NCBI GenBank assembly: GCA_002400495.2
Contig: NVQL02000013.1
Coordinates: 1 to 64,000 of the forward strand
Origin: Alphaproteobacteria bacterium
Lineage (GTDB): Bacteria; Pseudomonadota; Alphaproteobacteria; Rhizobiales; OSC116
Reading direction: 5' to 3'
Length of the DNA: 64,000 nt
This document shows, piece after piece, positions 23,977 through 33,314 of the stretch. The position numbers and the translations under genes were made by a program. The notes beneath the pieces were generated by a model. It was not told where the DNA came from, did not search any database, and was given only the letters and a program-made list of their open reading frames with translations. Position 1 is the stretch's first letter; the number at the start of each line of letters is the position of its first letter.

Positions 23977-25638
23977 CTATTCGCGTTTTATTTCATTGGC
24001 AAAAATGGCCTTCAGGCTGTCCGAATCTGCTTCGTCCCAGCCTTCTGGTGCGGTGACTTCTGCCCATGCGTCTATATAGCCATTGGGGCCATAAGTGTGG
24101 CCGTAGCCTAGTGGCGGGATGATGGCGGTTGCCATGTCTAGCAATAGTTGCACGAAGGTGACGATTGGGTACCAGCGCAATTCTGGCGATACATCGGGGC
24201 CGCGTTCGCCGATCATCCAATCGGGTTGTTTAAAGGCGGCTTCCATATCAAAGAATACGATGCCATCGCTGGCATGTTGGACATAAACAATGCGCATTTC
24301 GCCCCATTTTGCGCCTGCTATTTGCAATGCATTGGTTTCGCTGGTAAAGCGAACGATGGAGCTGTCGCCGATTTTTGGCAGCCAAGCTGGCGAGCCTGCA
24401 TCGCGGGTATCGGTGAGTGAGCGCCAAATGCTATTGGCAAATGGAGGCCCTGCCCATAAGGCGCCATTTATTGGGTCTGAAAGCATGGTGATGAGATTGG
24501 CGGATAGCTCTGAGCCATGTGAGCCTAAGCTGAGGCCATTTAGGTATAATTTAGGGCGGGCGTTTTTGGGCAAATTTGTCCAGTGTTTATAAACCACGTT
24601 AAACAGGGCTTTGGCGGATTGGGCTGAGACTTCTGGCTCGGCTAACAGTGACAGCCAACTTGCTAAATAGGAATATTGCATCGAAACAATGGCGGTATCG
24701 CCCGCGTGCATATATTCTAACGTGTTGACTGACATGGGATCGACCCAACCTGTGCCTGTTGGGTTGGCGATGACCAATATTTTGCGTGAGAATGCATCCA
24801 CTCTGAGCATTTCTTGCAGTGCCAATTCGGCGCGTTGTTGGGCGGTTGCGGCTGAATTTAGGCCAACATAAATTCTTAATGGCTGTTGGGCGGGTTGGGT
24901 GGTGAAAGCAGAAATTTGGGCTTGGGTTGGGCCTGAGATGACGAATTTTCGACCGAGGCGGCCTAAATCCGCCCATTTGACTATCGATTGAGCGCTGCCA
25001 CTGGCTAGGTTTTCTGTCGGTGCTGTTTGGCCATCGGCGAATAATTTATCGGTTTTTTGAAAAGATGCATCTAAAATGTGTAAAACTGACTTGGCAATTA
25101 CGCCGTTGAAAATATTGATGAGGAAAATTGCGATGAATAGTGGGCCGACAATTAGCACGACGCGGCGGGGTAGATATTTTTGTAGTTTTTTGTTGGCGTA
25201 GCTGGTTAATTCGTAAATATATTGCGATATGAGGATGAGTATAAACGCCAATGACAGGCCGATTAGCCCAACAATAATGGCATTGCTGGAGACCAGTGGT
25301 GGCATATCCATAAGCTCACGAATGCTGTTTTGCCACGCAACACTATGCCACAGGCAATAGATGAGGATGATGGCGACTAAGACGACGGTTAGCCTGCGCA
25401 AAAAACCTAACAATTTGGGTTTTGGTGGGGGTAATTCTAAAAACTGCCAAACCCAACGAATAAAAACGCCTGAACCATAGCCCAGAGCAAAACATAGGCC
25501 AGCTAAAATGCCTTGAAATAGAAAATCTCGCGGAATGAGCGAGGGAGTGAGTGATAAGGCGAAGAATAGGCTGCCGATTAAAACGCCCATAAAACTAAAA
25601 TGGGTCACGCGATTTTTTAACCAATTAATGAGCTGCAT
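23977..25638 (-). CDS. membrane alpha/beta-hydrolase-family protein (PF10081 type)
   Basis: About 553 residues. The ATG at 25638 has GGAGAGATAAA upstream; the longer start at 25686 lacks one. The N-terminal 180 residues hold four or five membrane segments (FSFMGVLIGSLFFALSLTPSLIPRDF, LAGLCFALGYGSGVFI, VVLVAIILIYCLW, AIIVGLIGLSLAFILILIS and VLIVGPLFIAIFLINIF). The C-terminal half is a catalytic domain with LYLNGLSLGSHGSELSANL (GxSxG-like) and a late His in GYGHTYGP. Family function is unclear; lipid or ester hydrolysis at the membrane is inferred. It lies 19 bp downstream of mscS. Confidence 0.8.
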   Translation of the reverse strand: MQLINWLKNRVTHFSFMGVLIGSLFFALSLTPSLIPRDFLFQGILAGLCFALGYGSGVFIRWVWQFLELPPPKPKLLGFLRRLTVVLVAIILIYCLWHSVAWQNSIRELMDMPPLVSSNAIIVGLIGLSLAFILILISQYIYELTSYANKKLQKYLPRRVVLIVGPLFIAIFLINIFNGVIAKSVLHILDASFQKTDKLFADGQTAPTENLASGSAQSIVKWADLGRLGRKFVISGPTQAQISAFTTQPAQQPLRIYVGLNSAATAQQRAELALQEMLRVDAFSRKILVIANPTGTGWVDPMSVNTLEYMHAGDTAIVSMQYSYLASWLSLLAEPEVSAQSAKALFNVVYKHWTNLPKNARPKLYLNGLSLGSHGSELSANLITMLSDPINGALWAGPPFANSIWRSLTDTRDAGSPAWLPKIGDSSIVRFTSETNALQIAGAKWGEMRIVYVQHASDGIVFFDMEAAFKQPDWMIGERGPDVSPELRWYPIVTFVQLLLDMATAIIPPLGYGHTYGPNGYIDAWAEVTAPEGWDEADSDSLKAIFANEIKRE

Positions 25639-25657
25639 TTTATCTCTCCATATATGG

Positions 25658-26476
25658 TTATTGGCGATTTTCTTGCATTGAGTCAAATTCTAGATGAGCG
25701 AATTCAACGCCTGCATTGTTAAATTCTAGCTTTATTTGTTCGGTAATTTCGGCTTTAACCGTGAAATGATCGCTGGTATTTACCCAGCAGCGCAGCAGCA
25801 TGACCACTGAATATGGGCTCAATTGATTGACAATGACAAGAGGTTGTGGATCGGGTAGAACGCGGTCATTATTGTTAATAATGCTCATTAGTGTTTTGCG
25901 CGCAAGCTCGATGCTGGCTTGATAGGTGATGTTGATTTCAATGTCGATGCGCCGTTGTGGCTCGTGGCTATAATTAGTGATGGCTTTGCCCCAAATTTGT
26001 GAGTTTGGCACAAAAACATAGAGGCCATCTGGGGTTTTGAGCAATAGGTTAAACAGGCCTAATTCGGTTATTGTGCCTGCCGCGCCTGTGGCTACGATAT
26101 AATCGCCAATTGACATGGGGCGCAAAATTATCATCATCACACCTGCTGCGACATTGGCAAGCATGCCACGCAGCCCCACCGCAATAGCCAATGCGGCGGC
26201 TCCCAAAACGGTTATTAGGGCAGTGGATTCAACACCCAGAACAATCAGCGCCAACATAGAGGTGACCACATAAATGCCATAGCGGGTGATTTGGGCAATG
26301 AATGGAGCCATGGTTTGATCGGCATCTTCACCTTGGGTCATGCGGTTTATGACCCGACGCGACATGAAACGCGCCGTCGCCCAACCCATTACCAGAATGA
26401 TGATTACAATGATTATGGACAAGATGTGCACGACTGCCCATTCAGTCAGGATTGTTATTAATTCGCCAATTTGCAT
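25658..26476 (-). CDS. mscS: small-conductance mechanosensitive channel MscS
   Basis: 272 residues, a typical MscS. Three membrane segments (ILSIIIVIIILVMGWATARF, YGIYVVTSMLALIVLGV, ALITVLGAAALAIAVGLRGMLANVAAGVMMI), the last being the pore helix with its AxxGxxG pattern. Then comes the beta domain (PMSIGDYIVATGAAGTITELGLFN, FVPNSQIWGKAITN). It opens under membrane tension to release solutes. The strong ribosome site GGGGTGGGAT precedes the ATG. The hydrolase follows in the same operon. Confidence 0.9.
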   Translation of the reverse strand: MQIGELITILTEWAVVHILSIIIVIIILVMGWATARFMSRRVINRMTQGEDADQTMAPFIAQITRYGIYVVTSMLALIVLGVESTALITVLGAAALAIAVGLRGMLANVAAGVMMIILRPMSIGDYIVATGAAGTITELGLFNLLLKTPDGLYVFVPNSQIWGKAITNYSHEPQRRIDIEINITYQASIELARKTLMSIINNNDRVLPDPQPLVIVNQLSPYSVVMLLRCWVNTSDHFTVKAEITEQIKLEFNNAGVEFAHLEFDSMQENRQ

Positions 26477-26531
26477 ATCCCACCCCTAATTGCAATTCGC
26501 TATCGGCTTTTTGCGCCGTTTTGGTTGTTTT

Positions 26532-26549
26532 TCCTATGTAGACATAGGA
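26532..26549. promoter_or_regulatory. 18-bp palindrome upstream of mscS
   Basis: TCCTATGT and ACATAGGA are perfect 8-bp arms around AG. The site is 56 bp upstream of the mscS start, in a 156-bp gap otherwise without genes. A regulator-binding site is possible; no matching regulator is known. Confidence 0.4.
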
Positions 26550-26632
26550 GGATACTTACAATTGTGTCAAGGGGGTTGAGTATATTACAGGTAATTACTG
26601 ATATAATTTGCTTTTATGAAGTATATTTTTGG

Positions 26633-27031
26633 TCAATCGCGCAGGTGTTTTAGTTCGTTTATACGTGTATTGGTGATGCGTTCTAAGCATTGATCGGCCA
26701 TAGAAAATTCTAAAGATGTGCCCCAATATAAAAGGCCTTCGGCTTTGCAGGCTTGATCGCGATAAATGAGCCAGGCTTGTTGAGAGGCGATAAATTCGGC
26801 GCTATTGTCACCACTTTCGCCAAACGGGGTTGTCGAATGTTCGGTAAGCAGAGTGCGTATAAACTGGTAATGCTCAGCCATTTGGTTTTCTGCGGCGGCA
26901 AGCCTTAGCTCTGCGCAATCTCTGCTTTGGCTAAAGGTTGCGGGGCTTGCGCAATCGAGCGGCAGGTCTTCTGCATATGAAATGCTGGTTAGGCAGGTGA
27001 AGGCTATAAATAGAATAAATGTAAATTTCAT
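26633..27031 (-). CDS. LprI-like/DUF1311 secreted protein
   Basis: 132 residues with a signal peptide (MKFTFILFIAFTCLTSISYA). The mature part has the DUF1311 pattern of cysteines and helices: LDCASPATFSQSRDCAELRLAAAENQMAEHYQFI, then QQAWLIYRDQACKAEGLLY and ADQCLERITNTRINELK. The four cysteines are spaced for two disulfides. The family includes LprI, a lysozyme inhibitor, and many uncharacterised periplasmic proteins. It stands alone on the minus strand. Confidence 0.75.
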   Translation of the reverse strand: MKFTFILFIAFTCLTSISYAEDLPLDCASPATFSQSRDCAELRLAAAENQMAEHYQFIRTLLTEHSTTPFGESGDNSAEFIASQQAWLIYRDQACKAEGLLYWGTSLEFSMADQCLERITNTRINELKHLRD

Positions 27032-27092
27032 GAGCTTATTCTACTTGTTTGGGTGAAATCATCAAGATAGGAAGTGCAATATATTGATGATT

Positions 27093-27872
27093 TTATAAAT
27101 TGACCTCATCGCCATTGGGATGCACATAATGATAATAATCTAGGTTTTTAAGTTTGCTGGCGGCGGCTTTGTCTAAAATCACTGTGGTATATTCGTGCAT
27201 TTGCAAGGCAGATGCGGGGCAATTGGCTGACATGGGGCCTTCTATCATATCGACCACCGCTTGGGCTTTGCTTTCGCCAGTGGCAATGAGAATGCAGTTT
27301 TTGGCTTCTAATATGGTTTTAATGCCCATGGTGATGGCATATTTGGGCACATCATCGATATGCTTAAAATATTTCATATTGGCCTCGCGGGTGCTTTTGG
27401 CTAGGGTTTTAAGGCGCGTGCGCGAGGCCAAGCTGGAGGCAGGCTCGTTAAAGCCGATGTGGCCATTTTTGCCAAGGCCAAGCAATATCGCATCTAAACC
27501 ATTGGCTTGGTGGATGGCGTTTTCATAACGGTTGGCTTCGGCGGGCAAATCATCGCTCTGGCCATTGGGCAAATGGGTATTGTTGATGTTAATGTCTATG
27601 TGCTGAAACAGGTTTTCATTCATATAATAACGGTAAGAAGCAGGGTGTGTGCCTGCCAGACCGACATATTCATCTAAGTTAAAAGACTGCACATTGGCGT
27701 AGGAAAAATCGCCTGCTTTGAAAAACTCTATCATGTGATGATAGACTTTGAGCATGGTGCCGCCTGTGGCCAAACCCAAAACTGCATTTGGCTTATCAAT
27801 GACAAATTGTTGCATGAAGAAGGCGGCTTTTTGCGCCGCTGAATTGGCGCTGTCGGTGATGAGTATTTTCAT
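27093..27872 (-). CDS. nagB: glucosamine-6-phosphate deaminase
   Basis: 259 residues, the expected size. Motifs: VLGLATGGTMLKVYHHM (phosphate loop), FNLDEYVGLAGTHPASY (catalytic Asp), ILLGLGKNGHIGFNEPASSL and MGIKTILEAKNCILIATGESKA. The enzyme converts GlcN-6-P to fructose-6-P and ammonia in amino-sugar use. nagA is not in the window. Its ATG overlaps the TGA of the small ORF upstream (ATGA), so the two may be translated together. Confidence 0.9.
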   Translation of the reverse strand: MKILITDSANSAAQKAAFFMQQFVIDKPNAVLGLATGGTMLKVYHHMIEFFKAGDFSYANVQSFNLDEYVGLAGTHPASYRYYMNENLFQHIDININNTHLPNGQSDDLPAEANRYENAIHQANGLDAILLGLGKNGHIGFNEPASSLASRTRLKTLAKSTREANMKYFKHIDDVPKYAITMGIKTILEAKNCILIATGESKAQAVVDMIEGPMSANCPASALQMHEYTTVILDKAAASKLKNLDYYHYVHPNGDEVNL

Positions 27873-28084
27873 GTTCTACCTGATTTTTGCTGCGCTAACA
27901 TGTAAAGCACATGTGTGGCTTTAACGTCAAGAGCATCAGGTGTGGAAAATAGAGATTTAAGCGCTGCATTGATGGTTTGTTTGGCATTGGTATCACTTGC
28001 TCTTGGGCTGCAAGAGGCTGAGCTAGAATGTAGGAGTGAGGCTGTGCGGGCTTGACTTAGTGTAAAGCCGGCAAATGTTGCCAT
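27869..28084 (-). CDS. small ORF upstream of nagB
   Basis: 71 codons ending in an ATGA overlap with nagB. The product (MATFAGFTLSQARTASLLHSSSASCSP...) is serine-rich and matches nothing I recognise. It may be spurious, a leader peptide, or a remnant. The overlap is the only support. Confidence 0.25.
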   Translation of the reverse strand: MATFAGFTLSQARTASLLHSSSASCSPRASDTNAKQTINAALKSLFSTPDALDVKATHVLYMLAQQKSGRT

Positions 28085-28116
28085 ATATTATGGCTTTAGG
28101 GGCTATATGTGACCAG

Positions 28117-28153
28117 ACCATCAGCGCTCAGAAATTTGCTGAGCGCTGATGGT
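28117..28153 (-). terminator. strong hairpin after ligB
   Basis: CCATCAGCGCTCAG and CTGAGCGCTGATGG form a perfect 14-bp stem (15 with the flanking A-T) and a 7-base loop. It begins six bases after the ligB stop, at the end of the lig operon. The T-rich side (TTTATTTTATT) lies in the plus direction, not on the operon's strand, so it may act as an RNA-stabilising or weak terminator for ligB. Confidence 0.6.
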
Positions 28154-28158
28154 TTATT

Positions 28159-29001
28159 TTATTCGTGCGACAGCAACATTGTGCCTGCTGCGGTGTTTGA
28201 AATTGGGATGGTGTAATTGAAATGCAATTGCTCAACCTTGCCTGGCAAAGCGCCGCGCATGCCCATCCACATATTGAATTCTATGCCTTGTGCGCCCCCA
28301 TTTTCAATGATGTCACGCACTGAGAATTTGAACAGATATTCTGGATCATTGACCAGTTTATCTAAGCACATAAGGTCGAATTCTTTATTGATATAACCAG
28401 CATTTTGGCCATCTAATTGATGCGAAAGGCCGCCTGTGCCGAAAATAACCACATCTAGGTCTTGATCGTAAGACTGGATGGCGCGGGCGATGGATTGGCC
28501 TAAATTATAACAACGTTTTGGCGATGGCATGGGGTGTAATTCGCAATTTATAATCACCGGAATGACTTTAATGCCGCCATAAGTTGGATCGTTAGGGAAC
28601 ATAAGCTGCATGGGCACTGTGAGGCCATGATCAACGCCTAATTCTTGGCAAATGGTGATGTCAAATTCATCTTCAACCAATGTGTTGCAAATGTGCCATG
28701 AAAGCTCTGGATCGCCTTTAATGGGCGGGATGGTGGCTAAGCCCCAACCTTCATCATAACTGATATATTCTTCGGCTGCACCGATGGAGAATGTGGGTTT
28801 TTTATCGAGGAAAAACTCTAGGCCATGATCGTTATAAAACACCACTGCGACATCAGGTTTTTTTTCTTTTAACCAGTTCCAAATAGGGATATGGCCATCG
28901 AAAAAGCCTTTCCAATACGGTTCTTGTTGTTGTTTTTTTGCGATTGCCAAACCAATGGCGGGAATGTGTGATGAGCCAACGGCTCCAATGATTTTAGCCA
29001 T
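28159..29001 (-). CDS. ligB: protocatechuate 4,5-dioxygenase beta subunit
   Basis: 280 residues of the class III extradiol (LigB) family. Iron ligands visible: His12 (GAVGSSHIPAIG), the His of FYNDHGLEFF (residue 59), and the Glu in the C-terminal part. The acid/base His is in GGLSHQLDG. With LigA it opens protocatechuate between C4 and C5 to 4-carboxy-2-hydroxymuconate semialdehyde using Fe(II) and O2. It starts 2 bp after ligA. The last gene of the minus-strand lig group. Confidence 0.95.
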   Translation of the reverse strand: MAKIIGAVGSSHIPAIGLAIAKKQQQEPYWKGFFDGHIPIWNWLKEKKPDVAVVFYNDHGLEFFLDKKPTFSIGAAEEYISYDEGWGLATIPPIKGDPELSWHICNTLVEDEFDITICQELGVDHGLTVPMQLMFPNDPTYGGIKVIPVIINCELHPMPSPKRCYNLGQSIARAIQSYDQDLDVVIFGTGGLSHQLDGQNAGYINKEFDLMCLDKLVNDPEYLFKFSVRDIIENGGAQGIEFNMWMGMRGALPGKVEQLHFNYTIPISNTAAGTMLLSHE

Positions 29002-29003
29002 GA

Positions 29004-29357
29004 TTATTTTCCTGCATCTACGAGTTTTTGCTTGAATTCTTCGAGGGTTAAGCCAGTTTGAAGTGCGCCAATGCCCTGCATATTTAATTTTAATATGCCT
29101 GCAAATTTGGCTAGATAATAAATACTACCACCCAGCTCTAACAAAGCGATTATATCACGGTCTTTAACTGCTTTTTTCTGCTCATCGGACAGTTTATATT
29201 TGGTGCAATATGCATTTTCATCAGCCGTGAATTCATTACGTGCGGATTCGTCATTAAATGAGTAGCACATTTTGTTTAAGCCATAACCCATACGAGATTT
29301 TTGACCATCAAACATAATTGTCCCTGGTATGGGGGTCTTATCGTCAAGATATGACAT
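29004..29357 (-). CDS. ligA: protocatechuate 4,5-dioxygenase alpha subunit
   Basis: 117 residues, helical. Contains the family line GTIMFDGQKSRMGYGLNKMCYSFND, with LAKFAGILKLNMQGIGALQTGLTLEEF near the end. It is the small subunit that caps LigB's active site. 116 bp of intergenic DNA upstream (29358-29473), AT-rich, separate it from ligI and may hold a promoter for ligAB. Confidence 0.95.
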   Translation of the reverse strand: MSYLDDKTPIPGTIMFDGQKSRMGYGLNKMCYSFNDESARNEFTADENAYCTKYKLSDEQKKAVKDRDIIALLELGGSIYYLAKFAGILKLNMQGIGALQTGLTLEEFKQKLVDAGK

Positions 29358-29473
29358 AATATTTATTCCCTTTGTTTATATTTATTCTAAATTGTATACA
29401 TTATTATTCTAATAAAACATTTTATTTACGTTTTGGCAATGATATATGTCAAAAATGTATTCATTGTAACGTT

Positions 29474-30361
29474 TCAACCCCAATATAGTTTTAGAGGGTT
29501 ATCTATCAATAATTTCTGCTGCAACTCGGTTGTTGGTGCAATATTCGGTATCATATCAACCAGTTGACCATCATCTGGCATGTGTGATTTCATATTGGGG
29601 TGTGGCCAATCTGTGCCCCATAATACACGATTGGGGAATTTTTCGACCAATAATTTTCCGAACGGCACGACATCACTATAGCTAGGTAATTTGCTATCTT
29701 GCGGCAGTTGCGCGGTTAAGCGCTCGGGGCATGTGACTTTTGTCCAGATTTTATCATTATTTTGCATCAAGCTGATGAATTGTTGGAAGTCTTCATGATC
29801 AACGCCTTTGGTGACATCTGGCCGCCCCATATGGTCAACCACAATTGTGGTATTCAACTCGGTTAAAAACGGGATGAGATCGGCCAAATCTGCCGCTTCG
29901 AAATAGACCACAATGTGCCAGCCAAGTTTTTTGACTTTCGCGGCAATGTTTAAAAAGGTGCTGCGCGGGGTGCTATCTACCAAGCGTTTGACAAAATTAA
30001 ACCGCACTGCCCGTACGCCGACAGCGTGCATAGTTTTGAGCTCGGCATCGCTGATGTCGGGTTTGACGACAGCTACACCACGTGCCAAATCGCCCGCGGC
30101 TTCAAGTGCATCGAGCAAGGCTGAATTATCTGTGCCATGGCAGGAGGCCTGCACAATGACATTGCGACTGAAACCTAAATGATCGCGCAGCGCGAATAAT
30201 TTGGCTTTTGACGCGTCACACGGCGTATATTTACGGTTGGGGTGAAATGGGAATTCGTTTGCAGGGCCAAAGACATGGCAATGCGCATCTACCGTACCAG
30301 CGGGTACACTAAATTTTGGTTTACATGGGCTGGCATGAAATGGCAGATAGTCTTTGTCCAT
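29474..30361 (-). CDS. ligI: 2-pyrone-4,6-dicarboxylate hydrolase
   Basis: About 295 residues of the amidohydrolase LigI family. The ATG at 30361 has AAAGGACAATTT upstream; the longer open frame to 30472 has no site. Metal or active-site residues are seen in VDAHCHVFGP, FYEAADLAD-type strand VVYFEAADL, VVDHMGRPD and LWGTDWPHPN. LigI opens the lactone 2-pyrone-4,6-dicarboxylate, made by LigC, to 4-oxalomesaconate. The gene lies 55 bp after ligU. Confidence 0.9.
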   Translation of the reverse strand: MDKDYLPFHASPCKPKFSVPAGTVDAHCHVFGPANEFPFHPNRKYTPCDASKAKLFALRDHLGFSRNVIVQASCHGTDNSALLDALEAAGDLARGVAVVKPDISDAELKTMHAVGVRAVRFNFVKRLVDSTPRSTFLNIAAKVKKLGWHIVVYFEAADLADLIPFLTELNTTIVVDHMGRPDVTKGVDHEDFQQFISLMQNNDKIWTKVTCPERLTAQLPQDSKLPSYSDVVPFGKLLVEKFPNRVLWGTDWPHPNMKSHMPDDGQLVDMIPNIAPTTELQQKLLIDNPLKLYWG

Positions 30362-30416
30362 AAATTGTCCTTTAATATTTCTAATTGAAGTGATATTTTT
30401 AGCTGAAGTATGTTTT

Positions 30417-31478
30417 TTAAGCGAAAATTTCGCCATCGAATAATTTGCGTGCGGTTCTGATGATGGCGGCATTTTCTACCTGACCTTGTGGATCTACATC
30501 TAGCACCACGCCCATAGCGCCTATCGGGTGTTCGATCGACATGGTCTTGCTATTGCCTTTAGGTATTGTGGCTAATTGATAAGCGGGGCTATTGGGCAAT
30601 AGGCAGGCTGTCGCCACGCTCACTGCGCCTAACACGCCAATTGATGAATGGCAGCGGTGCGGAATGAATGTACGGGTTGAGATGCTGCCGCCATTGCGGG
30701 CTTTGCTGACCATGGTCATTTTTGGCACGGTTTTATCGGTCACATCGCCTAAATTCATCAGACGACCTGCTTGCAGGCGGATGCTTTCTAACTTGGTGCG
30801 TAGCTCATTATTATGCTCTAAAGTTTCGCGATTTTCATTGCCTGTTATGCCCATATCTTGGGCGCGCATGACCACAACTGGCATGCCGTTGTCGATGAGG
30901 GTGACTTGCACGCCATCAATTGTATCGACCTCATTGCCTGTTGGCAGTAATGCCCCGCAGCTAGAACCTGCTGTGTCTTTAAATGTAACGGGAATTGGGC
31001 TTGCAAGCCCAGGCACACCGTCTATTTGTGCCTGCCCTTGATATTGGACTTTGCCATTATTAACCGACACTTTTTCGATGGCGGTTTGACCTGTGTTTTG
31101 CATATAAATGGTTACATTTACATGACCATTTTTCACCTTTACCAAGCCGCGCTCGATGGCGAATGGCCCAACACCTGCGAGGATGTTGCCGCAATTTTGG
31201 GCATCGGTGACGATGGCTTTATCGACCATGACTTGCAGAAATAGATAATCAACATCAACGCCATCGCGGCCAGATTTTTGCACCACAGCGACTTTTGAGG
31301 TTAATGGGTCAGCGCCGCCCATGCCATTAATTTGCCGTTGGTCGGGCGAGCCCATAATGGCCAATAAAAATGCATCGCGCTCGGCTATATCGCTGGGTAA
31401 ATCTTCGGCTAGAAAATAGCCGCCTTTGGATGTGCCACCGCGCATCCACATGCATCTGGTTGACAGCATTTTAGACAT
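30417..31478 (-). CDS. ligU: 4-oxalomesaconate tautomerase
   Basis: 353 residues of the PrpF family. The opening [20 protein letters not shown] and [14 protein letters not shown] are typical, as is [21 protein letters not shown] (the active Cys region) and [11 protein letters not shown]. LigU moves the double bond of 4-oxalomesaconate between keto and enol forms, feeding LigJ. It overlaps ligK by 8 bases at its start, so translation is coupled. The alternative name GalD applies to the gallate pathway. Confidence 0.9.
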   Translation of the reverse strand: MSKMLSTRCMWMRGGTSKGGYFLAEDLPSDIAERDAFLLAIMGSPDQRQINGMGGADPLTSKVAVVQKSGRDGVDVDYLFLQVMVDKAIVTDAQNCGNILAGVGPFAIERGLVKVKNGHVNVTIYMQNTGQTAIEKVSVNNGKVQYQGQAQIDGVPGLASPIPVTFKDTAGSSCGALLPTGNEVDTIDGVQVTLIDNGMPVVVMRAQDMGITGNENRETLEHNNELRTKLESIRLQAGRLMNLGDVTDKTVPKMTMVSKARNGGSISTRTFIPHRCHSSIGVLGAVSVATACLLPNSPAYQLATIPKGNSKTMSIEHPIGAMGVVLDVDPQGQVENAAIIRTARKLFDGEIFA

Positions 31479-32148
31479 ATTTGAGGCCTTTTTCTTTCAA
31501 TCTAGGGCGCATGTTGTAAATGTCTAAGCCCAGTTCGCCATTGGCCATGCGTAGGCGTTTTTCTTCTTCGAATGCTACGCGCTCTAGTGATTTTTCTAGC
31601 ACATCGGCGGCTTCTTCGCGGCGCACCACGCAGACGCCATCATCATCAGCGACAATGATGTCGCCAGCATTGATGATCTCATTGGCACAAGCCAGAGGTA
31701 TATTGACCGAACCTAGGGTTTCTTTAATGGTGCCTTGGGCAAAAATGTTTTTTGACCAGACGGGGAAATTCATTTGTTGCAGATCGCGCGTGTCGCGTAC
31801 GCCGCCTTCGATGATGAGGCCGATCACGCCGCGTGATTGGGCTGAGGTGGCTAATAAATCGCCGAAAAAGCCGAAATTAGAAGGTGAAGTGGGGGCGAAA
31901 ACCATGACGTCGCCTTTTTGGCATTGCTCAACCGCGACATGCATCATCCAATTGTCGCCTGCCGCGCCAGATATGGTGATGGCGCTGCCTGCTATTGAGC
32001 AACCGCTATATATAGGGCGCATATAATCGGCAAGCAGGCCTCGTCTACCTTGGCTTTCATGCACAGTGGCGACGCCGCATTTAGCGAGGCCATCAATGAT
32101 TTTTTGGTCGGCGCGTTCAATTTTTTGTACAACTATATTGTGGCTCAT
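31471..32148 (-). CDS. ligK: 4-carboxy-4-hydroxy-2-oxoadipate aldolase
   Basis: 225 residues of the RraA-like/HMG aldolase fold. Motifs: [55 protein letters not shown] (the GxxRD metal and pyruvate site) and [10 protein letters not shown]. This divalent-metal aldolase splits CHA into pyruvate and oxaloacetate, the last step of the pathway. It lies 11 bp after ligJ and overlaps ligU. Confidence 0.9.
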   Translation of the reverse strand: MSHNIVVQKIERADQKIIDGLAKCGVATVHESQGRRGLLADYMRPIYSGCSIAGSAITISGAAGDNWMMHVAVEQCQKGDVMVFAPTSPSNFGFFGDLLATSAQSRGVIGLIIEGGVRDTRDLQQMNFPVWSKNIFAQGTIKETLGSVNIPLACANEIINAGDIIVADDDGVCVVRREEAADVLEKSLERVAFEEEKRLRMANGELGLDIYNMRPRLKEKGLKYV

Positions 32149-32159
32149 ATTTTCTCACC

Positions 32160-33167
32160 TTAAACTTTTAAGCGGCTGAATACCTTACGGGCATTGCCTT
32201 CAAATATTTTAAATTTATCCTCATCGCTCAAATTACTATTGTCGATATAGCGTTTGGTGTCATCATAATAATGGCCAGATTCTGGGTCTATACCGCGTAC
32301 CGCACCGATCATTTCTGAGGCAAACAAAATATTATCGGCAGGAACGATGTCGAGTAAGAGGTCAATGCCGCGCTGATGATAGACACAGGTGTCGAAATAG
32401 ATGTTTTTGAGTGCTGATTTATCCAAGGTTTCAAAGCCTTTGTCTTGCATCAAGCCGCGGAAACGACCCCAGTGATAAGGCACAGCACCGCCGCCATGTG
32501 GGATGATGATTTTAAGCTCGGGGAAATCTTTGAACACATCGGACATAATTAATTGTTGGAATGCTGTGGTATCGGCGCCTAGATAATGTGAGCCTGTGGT
32601 GTGGAAACTGTCGTTGCAGCAAAAGCTGACATGCACCATGGCGGGAATGTCTAATTCGACCATTTTTTCGTAAATTGGGTAGTAAGCCTTATCGCCTAAT
32701 GGTTTGTCTTTCCAATGGCCGCCTGTGGTGTCGGGGTTTAGATTGATGCCGATAAAGTCCATTTGTTCGACACAGCGGATGATTTCTGGCACTGACTTTG
32801 CGGGGTCGGTATTGGGTGATTGCGGCAATTGCGCAACGGGGGCAAAATTATTGGGGTAGAGATCGCACACTCGTTTGATCAGCTCATTTTGATGCTCTGT
32901 CCAAAAACGGCTGGTATGTTCGTTGCCGATGTGATGACCCATCCAAGATGCACGTGGCGAGAAAATGGTTAAATCTGTGCCACGTTCGCGTTGTAATTTT
33001 AATTGGTTGTTTTCTATCGAATCGCGGATCTCGTCATCACTTATAATGACGCTGCCTTTTTCGCCGACAAAATTGGGGTCTTTGGCGACATCGGCTTTTT
33101 GTTGATCGCGATAGGCGCCAACGGCAGGTGGGGTGGTGGTATAATGGCCGTGACAGTCAATAATCAT
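32160..33167 (-). CDS. ligJ: 4-oxalomesaconate hydratase
   Basis: About 335 residues of the amidohydrolase-2 family. The ATG at 33167 begins MIIDCHGHYTTTPPAV, with the first metal His pair. Further ligands fit in VHVSFCCNDSFHTTG, IIPHGGGAVPYHWGRF and LFASEMIGAVRGIDP. LigJ adds water to 4-oxalomesaconate to give 4-carboxy-4-hydroxy-2-oxoadipate. It is the first gene of the minus-strand lig group, divergent from the LysR regulator across 147 bp, which should hold both promoters. Confidence 0.9.
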   Translation of the reverse strand: MIIDCHGHYTTTPPAVGAYRDQQKADVAKDPNFVGEKGSVIISDDEIRDSIENNQLKLQRERGTDLTIFSPRASWMGHHIGNEHTSRFWTEHQNELIKRVCDLYPNNFAPVAQLPQSPNTDPAKSVPEIIRCVEQMDFIGINLNPDTTGGHWKDKPLGDKAYYPIYEKMVELDIPAMVHVSFCCNDSFHTTGSHYLGADTTAFQQLIMSDVFKDFPELKIIIPHGGGAVPYHWGRFRGLMQDKGFETLDKSALKNIYFDTCVYHQRGIDLLLDIVPADNILFASEMIGAVRGIDPESGHYYDDTKRYIDNSNLSDEDKFKIFEGNARKVFSRLKV

Positions 33168-33314
33168 AAAGTAATGCCTTTGAAATCTAATGAATTGCGA
33201 GGAGTATCTGCTAAAAGGCAATTTGAAGCCATTTCATTTTCAGTTTTAGGTATTGAATTTTGAGAACGCGGTTATATTATTTACTTTATGTGAATTATCA
33301 TTTAAAAACTAAAA

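Noticed and set aside
28861-28868. T8 run in ligB as a slippage site
   Set aside because: It falls in lysine codons of an intact, well-conserved enzyme with no reason for switching; AT-rich genes commonly carry such runs.
31520-32026. A 168-codon open frame opposite ligK
   Set aside because: Shadow of ligK; serine- and proline-rich without family features.
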